From assembly GCA_900074745.1 (NCBI GenBank), contig LT598469.1, forward strand, positions 248,001 to 312,000: a stretch of 64,000 nt of DNA, in the 5' to 3' direction. Position 1 is the stretch's first letter, and every line of letters begins with the position of its first letter. A model generated the notes under the pieces. That model saw nothing but the letters and a program-made list of their open reading frames with translations, was not told the origin of the DNA and made no database searches. The position numbers and the translations under genes were made by a program. The stretch is from Lachancea mirantina (Eukaryota; Ascomycota; Saccharomycetes; Saccharomycetales; Saccharomycetaceae). Below are positions 47,740 through 57,274 of the stretch, one piece after another.

Positions 47740-48627
47740 ATGGGCGTTTTTGGCTGGACTAACAGGCTCGTTACGCTGCTATTTCTAGCAGGAACTACGC
47801 TACTTCTCATTCTCATTGTGCTCTCGGGCGCAATCGAAAGTTACCCTATCGATCGGTACTACTGGGTCCAAGGTGACACCTCGGGCATCTCGGGCGCTCC
47901 TGCGGTTTCCCGGTGGACTTTCTGGGGCGTGTGCAACATCGACTCCAACGGCAACACTCATTGCGACAGTCTTGCTCCCGCAGACCCAATTTCTCCAGTC
48001 GACAATTTCGGTACCACCGTTAACGTGCCTTCCGATTTCGTGACCAACAGAAACACTTTCTACTACCTCACACGTTTCTCGTTCTGTTTCTTTTGGATCG
48101 CACTTGCTTTCTTAGGCATTGCTTTCTTGCTCTACATCCTTTCATGGTGCTCCTATGCCTTCAACAAAGTCGTCTTCCTTTTGGTCGCGGTCGGCGCGCT
48201 CTTCGACCTCGCCGCGGTCAGTCTTCAAACCGCCGCCGCAGTGATGGCTCGCAACGCATTCCATTCCGCCAAACTTTCTTCCAACGTCAGCGCTACGCTT
48301 TTCGGTATTGGTTGGGCCAGTGTCGCTTGCTCCATCTACCTTTTCTTTTCCACGGGCGCCTCCTTCATCAAAAGAGCTTACCAATCCCACAAGGAGTACG
48401 TCGAAATGCAGAAGTACAAGGAGCAAGCCCTCATGTACCAGGGCAAGCAAGAAGCCATCAACAACGGTGACATCGCCGAGTCCTATCACATCAACGACGA
48501 TCTCGAGCAGAACAGAGCCTCCGCTGCTCCTGTTCCAGACGTGCACCCACCGGAATCCCACCAGAGCGGTATTAAGTTCTTCAAAATCAGAAGATCTCAA
48601 CAACCTGGCGACCAAGAGTCTGTTTGA
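47740..48627 (+). CDS. SUR7: Eisosome/MCC membrane protein Sur7
   Basis: Sur7 is a claudin-like four-span protein of the plasma-membrane compartment of Can1 over eisosomes. The 295-residue protein has membrane segments at about 10-30, 112-134, 143-165 and 184-205. The first outer loop holds the family signature WTFWGVC (C65) with a second Cys at C75, after FYWV-like YYWVQGDTSG. The C-terminal GIKFFKIRRSQQPGDQESV matches the Sur7 end GINFFTIRKSHERPDDVSV, which separates it from Fmp45 and Pun1. I take the ATG at 47740; the frame is open 43 codons further upstream but that part is hydrophilic and unlike the family. Confidence 0.93.
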   Translation: MGVFGWTNRLVTLLFLAGTTLLLILIVLSGAIESYPIDRYYWVQGDTSGISGAPAVSRWTFWGVCNIDSNGNTHCDSLAPADPISPVDNFGTTVNVPSDFVTNRNTFYYLTRFSFCFFWIALAFLGIAFLLYILSWCSYAFNKVVFLLVAVGALFDLAAVSLQTAAAVMARNAFHSAKLSSNVSATLFGIGWASVACSIYLFFSTGASFIKRAYQSHKEYVEMQKYKEQALMYQGKQEAINNGDIAESYHINDDLEQNRASAAPVPDVHPPESHQSGIKFFKIRRSQQPGDQESV

Positions 48628-48837
48628 ATATGGATTGCTTCTTTCAACTGACTTCATCATATCTTTGCCATACCCTCTATTCCCTATTCCTATTTCACAC
48701 AAGCCTCGACCCACTCGATTTCGTGTTCCCTTTTCCTCAATTTCGGTTCTTGAAAACTCGCCCTGGCCTGTTTTCCACAGTTTTCATCAGTTTTTGAACT
48801 TGATGTCCTTTAAAATATTCGAACACGTTTATCGTGT

Positions 48838-49095
48838 TTAGCACTCCCATCTAGAGTCTAAATTCTTTTCCTCCTCTAATAATTCCTCAGCAAATTGCTC
48901 CGCTGAATTTCCAATTTGGCTCGTCGGTCTTTTTTTCGAACAGAAAACGATTCGAAAGAAGTCAGGAACGTTCACAACTCCTGTCCAGTCCACTCCGGCT
49001 TTAAGCTTGTGCAACTGCATGTAACCTTCAAGTCCCCCAGAATAGTAGGGACGTGGGACCGAGGAGGAGAATGACAAAAAATTTTGCGAAGCCAT
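48838..49095 (-). CDS. Unknown small ORF, 85 residues
   Basis: A complete frame from the ATG at 49095 converges on SUR7. It begins MASQNFLSFSSSVPRPYY, has a central GVVNVPDFFRIVF and ends in an acidic helix (AEQFAEELLEEEKNLD). Composition is protein-like, but I recognise no family. It lies where GAL80 would lie in S. cerevisiae order, though it does not resemble Gal80. Confidence 0.4.
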   Translation of the reverse strand: MASQNFLSFSSSVPRPYYSGGLEGYMQLHKLKAGVDWTGVVNVPDFFRIVFCSKKRPTSQIGNSAEQFAEELLEEEKNLDSRWEC

Positions 49096-49976
49096 TGGCA
49101 AAAGATCGGTAGTAATACAAAAGGTTCAACTTAACCGCTTTTGATACTATTTAACCTGCTGTGCTGCCGACTGAAACTTTTTCTATCAATGTATCACCAT
49201 GGTCGCATGCGAGGATGACCTCGAAAGCGAAAATTGTCTAAATAGCGCACATTAATTATTCAAAAGAATACTAATCTATTTCTCTATCAATTCCCGCGTA
49301 TGATACTCGCCTGTTAGCTAGATGACGAGAAAGGCGCCCAAGAGTTTCTATAGTCACTTCAGAATTGTTTTCAAGGGCATGACTGACAACTGGGGGCTGG
49401 CTTTTCTAGAGACATCATAATTTGGCTTATACAAATTCTGCATATTCGTGCGACTCCAATCCCTTTCACAGTAGTTGATATCTGTAACGCCTCAAATTTA
49501 CACGATCGACAGAATGGGTTGGTTTCCAAGAAACCATTGTTAGGAGAAGTAAACACTTTTGGTGTAATGAGATGCAGTCCTTGCCATTGTATGCACATTC
49601 GAGAGATGTTCTCTAATGGTTTTATACACCCAAGTTTTGCATTATAAGTCAAGATCTGAGTGATGTTGTGTCTTCGAGGTTGCAAGAGCGTGGTGATCTA
49701 AAAGTTACCCAACCGAAAAGCCTGAATCATACAAAAGCTCAACCATGACCAGTCAATGTCGTTGGTCTCAATTTAAAAGCATAGAGGATACTGTGACCGC
49801 GACACACTGCAGCTAAATCAGACGCATTCAGTCGCTGCATCTCGTCACATTGTTCATTGAAATTCGAGGATCTCAAACTTCACTCAGCTGACTCTAACAA
49901 AGCAAAATCTATCCCAGAGAGCCACAGTGTTTGACAATCTGCAAATTTAAGCAGCCTAGAAGCCTACAACACACTT
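49096..49976. other. Spacer between the 85-residue ORF and HIT1
   Basis: An unassigned reverse frame (49371-49598 from its first ATG) contains two CxxC pairs, FCRSCK and ICRICIS, that could bind zinc, but it has no recognised family and is short. Otherwise I see nothing. GAL80 sits in the corresponding place in S. cerevisiae and is absent. Confidence 0.45.
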
Positions 49977-50429
49977 CTAATCTTCGCTCAGAAGCTTGAG
50001 ACATAATTGACAAAAGTCTTCCACAGCTTCATTATGATGAACTCCACCTTCACGTAAAGTATTGAGGTAGTCCACAGCCAGTTGGCGTTTCAATTCTGCC
50101 GATGAACTGAGATCAGAAGTTCCTAATGCTCCCGCTCTCACATTCAAAATTTTGTAAACTTTGTATAAGTGAAATTTGACAGTCTTGTACTGCAGAAGGT
50201 CCTGTAATTGTTTTGAGTTTTGATAGATTGAATCAAATTTCAAAGATTTAATGCCATTGGTCGTTTTGACTTCTTCTTTGATCACATCTTCTTCTTTCTT
50301 AGCATCGATGTCTGTATGAGAGTGTTTAACCTCGTCTTTAAAACAACCAAGGGAACAATATCTGATCCCACATTTCGGACACTTGTATCGCGCTTCTTTC
50401 GTGCTACATATGCCACACAACTTCTCCAT
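49977..50429 (-). CDS. HIT1: Box C/D snoRNP assembly factor Hit1 (zinc-finger HIT)
   Basis: Hit1 stabilises Rsa1 in box C/D snoRNP assembly in the nucleus. A zf-HIT domain occupies the first 35 residues: CGICSTKEARYKCPKCGIRYC, then SLGCFKDEVKHSH, with the paired Cys and His ligands. FDSIYQNSKQLQDLLQYKTVKFHLYKVYKIL and LAVDYLNTLREGGVHHNEA match S. cerevisiae Hit1 (164). From the ATG at 50429 it has 150 residues. In-frame ATGs at 50453 and 50483 would give 158 or 168; the 50429 context (A at -3, G at +4) is best and its length before CGIC is nearest the family. It is divergent from AIM32. Confidence 0.93.
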   Translation of the reverse strand: MEKLCGICSTKEARYKCPKCGIRYCSLGCFKDEVKHSHTDIDAKKEEDVIKEEVKTTNGIKSLKFDSIYQNSKQLQDLLQYKTVKFHLYKVYKILNVRAGALGTSDLSSSAELKRQLAVDYLNTLREGGVHHNEAVEDFCQLCLKLLSED

Positions 50430-50599
50430 ATTTACTGTTTGATTGTAGCTCATCGCACTCCTCTCTTTCAGAATAAAAATCATCCATTAATAGTTTATTA
50501 TCTGAGGCGGAGATAAGTGGACTTTAAATATCGATAATATTTAGACCTGATTATCTTTGCTCAAGTTCAGTTTCATCCTTCGTTTCTGAAGGTCACTAC

Positions 50600-51490
50600 A
50601 TGCTTAACAGACTGCTGAGACTAAGGACCAGTTTGGATCCTGTCGTTAAACCGCATGGTCACTATGCAATGGTTCGAAATGAGATCCCAGAAAGCTTACT
50701 GCAAGATTGTCAGTGTTACGCTCAGGGTTTAAATGAGAGACTACCATCTGATAAGAAACTGGAATACGATTCAGCACTACCAAGAAAACCTCCGGCCTAT
50801 CAAAAGCATGTTCTTTTAATGTCCCCTCCCAATGTTCAAAGTGCAGAACCAGTGTGGAAACGTGACTGGCATTCGAAGATTGAGCTGGATTACACTTGGC
50901 CATATAGTACATTGGGGAAAATTAAAAGACATTTACGAGACTGTTCGAGTGGTGGTGTTCTAATCAATGCAATAAGTGGTGAAAGAGGTCTTCAGTTCGA
51001 AAACGAGGTCGAAAAGGGCAGGGCAAAATTTTTGGTAGTGCCAGACATGGTTATGTATGAAATTGACAAGACGGAGATTGAGATATTTACACATTTTCTT
51101 GCTAATTCTGATCTATCTTCAGATGCTGCAAAGACGAAATTTCAAGGCCGGCCGTATACCCGAGATTTGATTCTTGTGTGTGGCCATTATCAGCGAGACA
51201 TTAGATGTGGCGTTATCGCGCCTCGACTGATTGAAGAATTGAGACGCACCGATTCTGTTGACCCTGATGTTGATCTCGGTATAATATCTCATATCGGGGG
51301 GCATAAGTTTGCTGGAAATTTATTATATTATAAGCAATATAAATCCAACGATGGTGGATACACTGGCGTCGATGGATTGTGGTTTGGCAAGGTTACGCCC
51401 CAAGCAGTTGAGGTCTTAATGAATGGTCTTCGTGATGGGAAGATACATGAAGAATGGTTTCGAGGAGCAGTCTCTATGCGAGCACAGTGA
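50600..51490 (+). CDS. AIM32: Mitochondrial thioredoxin-like [2Fe-2S] protein Aim32
   Basis: The 296-residue protein is of the sucrase/ferredoxin-like family. S. cerevisiae Aim32 is a mitochondrial redox protein with a C-terminal thioredoxin-like domain holding an Fe-S cluster. The expected ligands are C194 and C203 (LVCGHYQRDIRCGVIAP) and H231 and H235 (SHIGGHKFAG). The N-terminus MLNRLLRLRTSLDP is basic and Leu-rich, fit for a mitochondrial presequence. It converges on RSE1 with a gap of 22 bp, as YML050W does on YML049C. Confidence 0.93.
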   Translation: MLNRLLRLRTSLDPVVKPHGHYAMVRNEIPESLLQDCQCYAQGLNERLPSDKKLEYDSALPRKPPAYQKHVLLMSPPNVQSAEPVWKRDWHSKIELDYTWPYSTLGKIKRHLRDCSSGGVLINAISGERGLQFENEVEKGRAKFLVVPDMVMYEIDKTEIEIFTHFLANSDLSSDAAKTKFQGRPYTRDLILVCGHYQRDIRCGVIAPRLIEELRRTDSVDPDVDLGIISHIGGHKFAGNLLYYKQYKSNDGGYTGVDGLWFGKVTPQAVEVLMNGLRDGKIHEEWFRGAVSMRAQ

Positions 51491-51512
51491 CGATACCCCG
51501 ATCGGTAGAAAA

Positions 51513-54500
51513 TTATAGATAGCTCCTTCTAATTTCGGCAATTCTATCTTTTACTAAGGCTGTACTGGCGAACCCAATTTTTTGAGTCAATGCAGTCTGC
51601 TCGTCGGAAAATAAGCTGAAAAAGCTTTCGCAGAAATCACCATCAATGACGTGCCTGACAGGCGCATAATAACTTCGATACATCAAATGATCTCTTCCCA
51701 CAATACTAAAAGCGCCCTCCACTGATGGTCTCAGGGGTGATTTATTCTTTGCAACATCAATAAAATTATCGGCGTCGCCAGCAAGTTCACTTTCGTCAGC
51801 TTTTCCCTCCTCGGAAGAAAGATCCTCAACACTGCGTAGACCTTCTTCCAGTTTTTGGTAGAATTCCACTTCTTTCATCGTCACTAAAGGTGTGAGAGAG
51901 CCAACTGTTCCCTGAAGCCCAGTGTAAATGACGGCAGCTCGCCCTGACATATTGAGGTTCTCAATCACAGAAAAACTCAGGGGCACATCATTGATGAAGA
52001 AGTGGCAAGCAAGTTCTAGCTTTAGAGGACATTCTTGAATGGTTGTAGATGGGCCTGTTGCCCCACGATAAAATTTGCTCATAAAGTATGGCAAATTTTC
52101 ATCGATGATTTTACTCCACTCTCGCGGCAGTCGAAGCATCCATACGTTACCGAAGCGATCTCCGCCAATTACAGTAACCTGATCCACGAACTGTATGGAC
52201 GTTACATGTCTCTTCGTGGTGTCGTCAGCCAGTGGAAGGAACACGGAGGTGGATTCAGAAAACAAAAAGAACATCACAGACTCTTTTGCATCACCAACTG
52301 CTAGTCTCTTGCCCTGCCAGTGGCTTAAAGAAGTGATCTTCGTGATTGAGGGGGGTAGTGGCGAAATTGACCTTTTCAAGAGTTGTTTTTTGCCGAGACC
52401 AAAGAGAACAAGATTCGCCCCCAAAGCCACCAAAACTTTATCCTTGAAAGTAATTATGGAATGAATTACTTCATCAACTGGCGTATCATGCAAATAAGTC
52501 AGCTTAAAATACCTTTGAGTATCATCTTTCTTGAGCTCTACTTCGAAACATTTGATCTTTTTGCCTGCATCAGTTGTAACGATGTAGCTTTTATTGTTTC
52601 CAAATGTTGCAACGCAGGCATCGATGCATCGGCTATTCTCCATTATGGCATAAGGGAGCTTTTCGTCTTGACTCAAGTAACGTTTTGATGAATGATGAAC
52701 TGAGAATCGTGATTCATTTTTTGTTACATGATTGTCAATTAGAAAAGCGAGCTTAGAGTGGCCTTTGTCTACGATCACTCTTCTACTGCGATATGCCGAA
52801 TTCGGAAACTCGTTGGGTCTATTTTCTCGTTCGTCACCTGGGTTAGGGATCGTTTCTGATGTAAACCACTCGTCAGTGCTGGGGAAGTCTTTAAGGCGCC
52901 CAATGATGAGCGCGCCGGATGTAGTTATGCAGCAACTACCATTGAAGGTAATCTCCTCAGATTCAAAGGGAGCAAATTTGATGATCGAGCCTTTGATAGA
53001 GGATACTAGAGGCCTCACTATAAGCATTCCATCAGTCCAATAGCTCGCCCAAGACTGGTTACATCGCAGGACAACACAAGTAGTAGTTGAGTCCCCTAGC
53101 AGTTCTGTGTTTAATAAATCTTCATCATCCTCTCCATTTTCCAAAGCATTCCTTTTACGATCTAAGGTAACCTTTCCCTGCAACGATATTTCAACGGGCT
53201 TTGAGCCCAAGTATTTAGTGCGATTATGAAATAATCGTCCATCTAAGCGGTCTACCTGCAGACAAACGTAAACACCGTTGGAAAGTCCGACGTGTAAAAA
53301 GATCCCAGCGTTGTCTTCTAGCATTTTGACGTCGTTAGGAGGTGCCAGTAGGATTTGCATTGATATTGTTTCGAGGAACGACTCTTGATCTGACCTTTTC
53401 AAACTTAATATTCTAAGAGAGGAATCTTCCAGCCCGAGAGCCAAAAAATTACAGCGATTCCCTCCAGCCAAATGCACTGTGACCACAGCTTCATCGAATT
53501 CGGCCTTGCGCTGGTATTCACTGAGGACATCGATGTCCTCAAATTGGTTCAGTTCAAAATAGACAATTTCGTTACTAGACAAAGCTAGGACAAGTTGGGA
53601 TGCATTGCAAGCCGCCTTGACAATCCGGATACCCGCCGGAGGGTACCACTTTAGTCGGCGTTTGTAAGAACCATCATTTTCTGCAACGATCTGCAGCATA
53701 ACATTTTCACACACTTGAATTAAAGAATTATGCCCCATAGACCCCACATATATCGTGTTGTCGCCTTGTTGAACGAATACATTGTCGCTGTTATTGAGCT
53801 CTTCCAAGGATCCGTTCTCAATTTTTAAAATCAAAACACTTTCAAAAAATGCCAGGAAAAGTAGGCGATGCCTCAGATCTGTAGAGAGCTTTATTGTCCA
53901 TATATTAGTGGCATTATCCGGGAGAGGTGAAGACACAAGTTCTTGAAAGTCAACATTTGATTTCAAGGCACTCTTAGAATATCTGTTTTGAACTAAAAGG
54001 TTAAACGGCACAGCCTCAAGCGGTACACCTGAAAGCGTTGGGTTTAAGCCCCGTAGTTCATCAACAATTGAAATATTTTCAAGACAATGCGATGCTCTGA
54101 AAGAAAGATGAGCATCTGGCAGTTTGGAGGTTAAAATCTTGGAGGGGTCGCTATCATTACCCAAGCTTTCAAACTGAAAAAGGTAGCTTTGCTCTAATTC
54201 TGAGTTGGAAAACATGTAACCGTTCTTTAATATGTGTAGACCCTGCGCAGCAGGTATGGTGTCGAAATACATGATGGAAACAGCAGGGACATTCCCGTGG
54301 TCGTTGTCGGGAGAGATCTTAACCTTGTAGAGGTCCCCCAAGTCGCTCTGCAACAAAACCAAGAACTCGTTTTTCATGGTGTGCACCTGCCCCGTGATTA
54401 TTACAGTAGTGGCATTGCGTCCTTCTCGGCGCGGCAGGTTTACCTTTGTATTGTAGAGTCCTCGACAATCTCTTATAGAAATGCTATTATCAAATCCCAA

Positions 54501-55334
54501 CAAGACGAATGGATTTATCTCTTCATCTTCAATTAAACCCTCGCCAGACCCTCGGGTGTTGATGGAATATTTTTCCAGGCTTGGTAAAGGCATAAGAAAA
54601 TTAACATCCCCAGGTAGCGTGAATTCCCTGTGCCTCGACAACTGATTAAGTCCTAAGTCTAGCACGTAAAATGTCAATTGGCGGGACTTATCGATCAGAT
54701 TTATTTGTAAAGAGGCGAATTTAGGATTGTCAAACGAGACGTCACAACAGACTGTCTGGAGGGTGATGAGCTCGGGCTCCGACAATTGAAGAGAAGAAGA
54801 AAGCTGAAGGTGGCCATCGACAAACTGCGTTTGAAAGCATAGTTTATCACGCTCTAAAGCTGAGAGTAGAAGACAGCGTCCCTGCTGATCTGCAACAATT
54901 CCTCTTTGTGGAGCGAGTCTTCGTAGGCCGCTTCGACCTAAAGGCTCGTTGTGAAAAGTTATTAGTCTTATTTTCCCTGAATTAAGCGCAAAACGACAAA
55001 TCGTAAGGTTTCCCGAATCAGTGACCAGGCTTAGAAAGGCGCAATCACCGTCAATCGGCAGCTTTTCCATAGCCGTTAATGTCGCGAAAATTGGTACTGT
55101 GCATAACTTATTCAAAAGCCCATCCTCTAGATCATAAAGCTCTATGTGAGTTTCCGTTGCCACACATAACTGGAACTCACGGTTACGTTTCTTCCTCTTC
55201 TTGATCTTCTCATTGTTTCTCGCAAAATGATGAGGTTTGTAGTCGAGGAAATGACCAATACAAGAGTTATTGAAATTGTTCTGGCGACTCAGAGTTAAAT
55301 TGTAAAGGAAGACTTCATCAGTTTCTGTTAACAT
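51513..55334 (-). CDS. RSE1: Splicing factor SF3b subunit Rse1 (SF3B3 homologue)
   Basis: Rse1 is the large WD40-like beta-propeller protein of the U2 snRNP SF3b complex and helps U2 bind the branch site. The 1,273-residue protein matches S. cerevisiae Rse1 (1,361) along its length. Shared blocks include NNSCIGHFLDY, QLCVATETHIELYDLEDG, WYPPAGIRIVKAA, LGLGKKQLLKRS-like LFGLGKKQLLKRS, TVIGGDRFGNVW and, near the end, GRDHLMYRSYYAPVRHVIDG. The first ATG in frame is at 55334 (MLTETDEVFLYNLTLS); upstream codons lack an ATG. GTCACGTG lies 92 bp before it at 55426-55433. Confidence 0.96.
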   Translation of the reverse strand: MLTETDEVFLYNLTLSRQNNFNNSCIGHFLDYKPHHFARNNEKIKKRKKRNREFQLCVATETHIELYDLEDGLLNKLCTVPIFATLTAMEKLPIDGDCAFLSLVTDSGNLTICRFALNSGKIRLITFHNEPLGRSGLRRLAPQRGIVADQQGRCLLLSALERDKLCFQTQFVDGHLQLSSSLQLSEPELITLQTVCCDVSFDNPKFASLQINLIDKSRQLTFYVLDLGLNQLSRHREFTLPGDVNFLMPLPSLEKYSINTRGSGEGLIEDEEINPFVLLGFDNSISIRDCRGLYNTKVNLPRREGRNATTVIITGQVHTMKNEFLVLLQSDLGDLYKVKISPDNDHGNVPAVSIMYFDTIPAAQGLHILKNGYMFSNSELEQSYLFQFESLGNDSDPSKILTSKLPDAHLSFRASHCLENISIVDELRGLNPTLSGVPLEAVPFNLLVQNRYSKSALKSNVDFQELVSSPLPDNATNIWTIKLSTDLRHRLLFLAFFESVLILKIENGSLEELNNSDNVFVQQGDNTIYVGSMGHNSLIQVCENVMLQIVAENDGSYKRRLKWYPPAGIRIVKAACNASQLVLALSSNEIVYFELNQFEDIDVLSEYQRKAEFDEAVVTVHLAGGNRCNFLALGLEDSSLRILSLKRSDQESFLETISMQILLAPPNDVKMLEDNAGIFLHVGLSNGVYVCLQVDRLDGRLFHNRTKYLGSKPVEISLQGKVTLDRKRNALENGEDDEDLLNTELLGDSTTTCVVLRCNQSWASYWTDGMLIVRPLVSSIKGSIIKFAPFESEEITFNGSCCITTSGALIIGRLKDFPSTDEWFTSETIPNPGDERENRPNEFPNSAYRSRRVIVDKGHSKLAFLIDNHVTKNESRFSVHHSSKRYLSQDEKLPYAIMENSRCIDACVATFGNNKSYIVTTDAGKKIKCFEVELKKDDTQRYFKLTYLHDTPVDEVIHSIITFKDKVLVALGANLVLFGLGKKQLLKRSISPLPPSITKITSLSHWQGKRLAVGDAKESVMFFLFSESTSVFLPLADDTTKRHVTSIQFVDQVTVIGGDRFGNVWMLRLPREWSKIIDENLPYFMSKFYRGATGPSTTIQECPLKLELACHFFINDVPLSFSVIENLNMSGRAAVIYTGLQGTVGSLTPLVTMKEVEFYQKLEEGLRSVEDLSSEEGKADESELAGDADNFIDVAKNKSPLRPSVEGAFSIVGRDHLMYRSYYAPVRHVIDGDFCESFFSLFSDEQTALTQKIGFASTALVKDRIAEIRRSYL

Positions 55335-55425
55335 GGCAGAATCGCCGAGATTATCGCCTGGTTTGAACACTATGGTTATAACTTGCAAGTCATCACCATC
55401 AAGATATTATCTCAGTTCGCGTGTG

Positions 55426-55433
55426 GTCACGTG
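55426..55433. promoter_or_regulatory. Cbf1-type box upstream of RSE1
   Basis: GTCACGTG followed by AT makes TCACGTGA, which reads as RTCACRTG on both strands. It is about 90 bp before the RSE1 ATG. Confidence 0.45.
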
Positions 55434-55634
55434 ATACATTGAGGTACTCTTTTGATATAATTTAATGTTATTTTCGGTTGAGTAGATTTCAGCAAAAGCA
55501 AGGATAAATTTCGATCCTGAAAAAAATTGTCTGGATAAAAAGACCTATATTTCAAAAAGGACTTAGCAGCCGTTTACATCTTTTAAAGCTCATTAAAGAA
55601 ATCCATGACTTCCCAAAACTCAGAGCAAAAAAAA

Positions 55635-55706
55635 CTCCGCGACGGGGAATTGAACCCCGGTCCCGAGCGCGACAAGCTCGAATTCTAGCCACTAAACTAT
55701 CGCGGA
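55635..55706 (-). tRNA. tRNA-Asp (anticodon GTC)
   Basis: On the reverse strand TCCGCGA pairs with TCGCGGA, the D arm is TAGTTTAGTGGCTA, the anticodon stem GAGC/GCTC encloses TTGTCGC with anticodon GTC, and the T arm is GGGGTTCAATTCCCC. The 72-nt sequence follows yeast tRNA-Asp closely. A T-run in the downstream flank (the A-run at about 55,627-55,634 on the forward strand) serves as the terminator. No intron is present. Confidence 0.97.
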
Positions 55707-56734
55707 CAGCAATTACTTGTAGACAATCAATAGTTCAACTCGACGGCCAAAATTTTAAAATTTCTACAATTTTATGTACTTCTTTTCCGTTGTGTATTTT
55801 ATGCTCGAGAGCTGCTAAATCATGTTAAATTTGGATTGTATAATTAAGCAATGTAAATTTCGAGCACTTGAGGTTTGCGAAGTTGAATCGTAGAGAAACT
55901 CATCAATTTTAGCGGGTCCCTGAATAAACATTCTGGCCACAGTGTAATTAGGCATGCTGCGTGTTGATTATGTGTGAAACTACTTCTATTAGCTTTCAAA
56001 ACACTTTAGGGCGGTAACACATCATTTACGCTTCGTTAGGATGTGCTTGGTCAATCTAATATACGCCTGAAGAGAGTTGATCAAAATCTAGAAGAGGGAT
56101 TGAAAAGCTCAAGAAAGTGAGAATATGATAATGCAAGCTCTCCAGAGCATAACTGCCTTATTAGGCTTTTCCAATCCATACCAACACAAATCAATTTCAT
56201 GTAGCGATTCTTCTTGACGAAGTAAAGCCATGTTATCTTTTCAAGTAGCGGCCAAGGAATTGAAATAACCACTGACTTACTTTATAATTTTAGAGAGTAG
56301 CGCAAAGGGCTAAGCGCTTGTTCCTTCGAGGTTCCTCATTCCCAATCCAGGCCGACGCTCATAATATATTCACAAAATGTGGCATACTCTAGTTTCAGGG
56401 ACCTCGATTTTTTGCTTGACTTATCGAATTTGAGCACTAGTTATGCTTAAGTGAATATGTGAGTGGGACCTTGTGCTTCTTCCTGGACAAACGGATATTG
56501 GCAATCCATATAAACCCTCAAGGCTAACGTGATTGGGAAATTTACAAGCAAGTTGGATTACTACTTGGTATATTGAAAGAATTCGCTGATTTGCGCAATT
56601 AGATTCTTGTCAACTACACCGGAAACGAATTTTTAAACGCCACGCTACAGTGCGGCGACCTCAGCAAAGTATCCTACAGTTGACTACCTAAAAACACATC
56701 CTTTTGCAAAAAGCAAATACGTTACACCAATAAT
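55707..56734. other. Gene-free flank of the candidate centromere
   Basis: No credible ORF or RNA gene is visible; a 63-codon reverse frame at 56081-56272 has no family resemblance. The stretch is fairly AT-rich. Confidence 0.5.
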
Positions 56735-56850
56735 GATTTTCGTTTCGGAAAATGCACACCTGAAAATAACATTTACAATCAATTTATTTTTCAACGCTAA
56801 AAGCTAACAAATGTACTCAACAACTAAAAAAAACAAGATATGCACGTGAC
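56735..56850 (-). other. Candidate point centromere
   Basis: Read on the reverse strand, GTCACGTG (56850-56843) fits CDEI (RTCACRTG). It is followed by about 75-90 bp that is roughly three-quarters A+T (CDEII-like) and then TTTCCGAAA (56751-56743) with GAAAATCA beyond, the core of CDEIII. The right neighbour MET14 flanks CEN11 in S. cerevisiae and the genes beyond follow CEN11 order. The outer CDEIII bases fit the S. cerevisiae consensus only partly and CDEII is less AT-rich than usual there. The arrangement is seen in the sequence; centromere function is inferred. Confidence 0.55.
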
Positions 56851-57123
56851 AGTTCTATATTACAATTTTTTTGAATTAATTTTCTATTTTTTTTTATATA
56901 TGTAGTAAAAATGGCTAAATTTCGACAAGCAAGTCGAGTACATATGACGAGCTCATTCAAGCCAAACTGTAGGTTGTTGAAAGACACACCAATGCGCTTA
57001 CTAGCATATTTTGCGTGCGATCAGCTACGAGGCAGTTGCTAATTGTTGTTACGACCTGTTCATCACTTGAGTGGCCTAAAGCGTTTGTAGAGGTAATCCG
57101 CTTAACTGGCAAAGTCTGATCAT
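56851..57123. other. AT-rich spacer between candidate centromere and MET14 promoter
   Basis: Long T-runs lie at about 56,866-56,900. No ORF or RNA gene is seen. Confidence 0.5.
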
Positions 57124-57131
57124 ATCACGTG
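57124..57131 (+). promoter_or_regulatory. Cbf1 site in the MET14 promoter
   Basis: ATCACGTG lies 144 bp before the MET14 ATG. S. cerevisiae MET14 is activated by Cbf1 with Met4 and Met28 through TCACGTG, so this is a likely functional site. Confidence 0.75.
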
Positions 57132-57274
57132 AGCCTTTATTCCTAATACTGTGGTGGTTCGCATTGCGACGTCAATGGATTATTTGGAAATGTCTACCCT
57201 CTTATTTAAAGGTAAGCGACTTGCAGATCAGGAGTTGGATAATATGCTCATTGGAAGTAACTAGATCTTCAGAA

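Noticed and set aside
51513-55388. RSE1 start at 55388
   Set aside because: That codon is TTG; the first ATG in frame is at 55334.
56081-56272. 63-codon reverse ORF in the centromere flank
   Set aside because: No family resemblance, short, AT-rich by chance.
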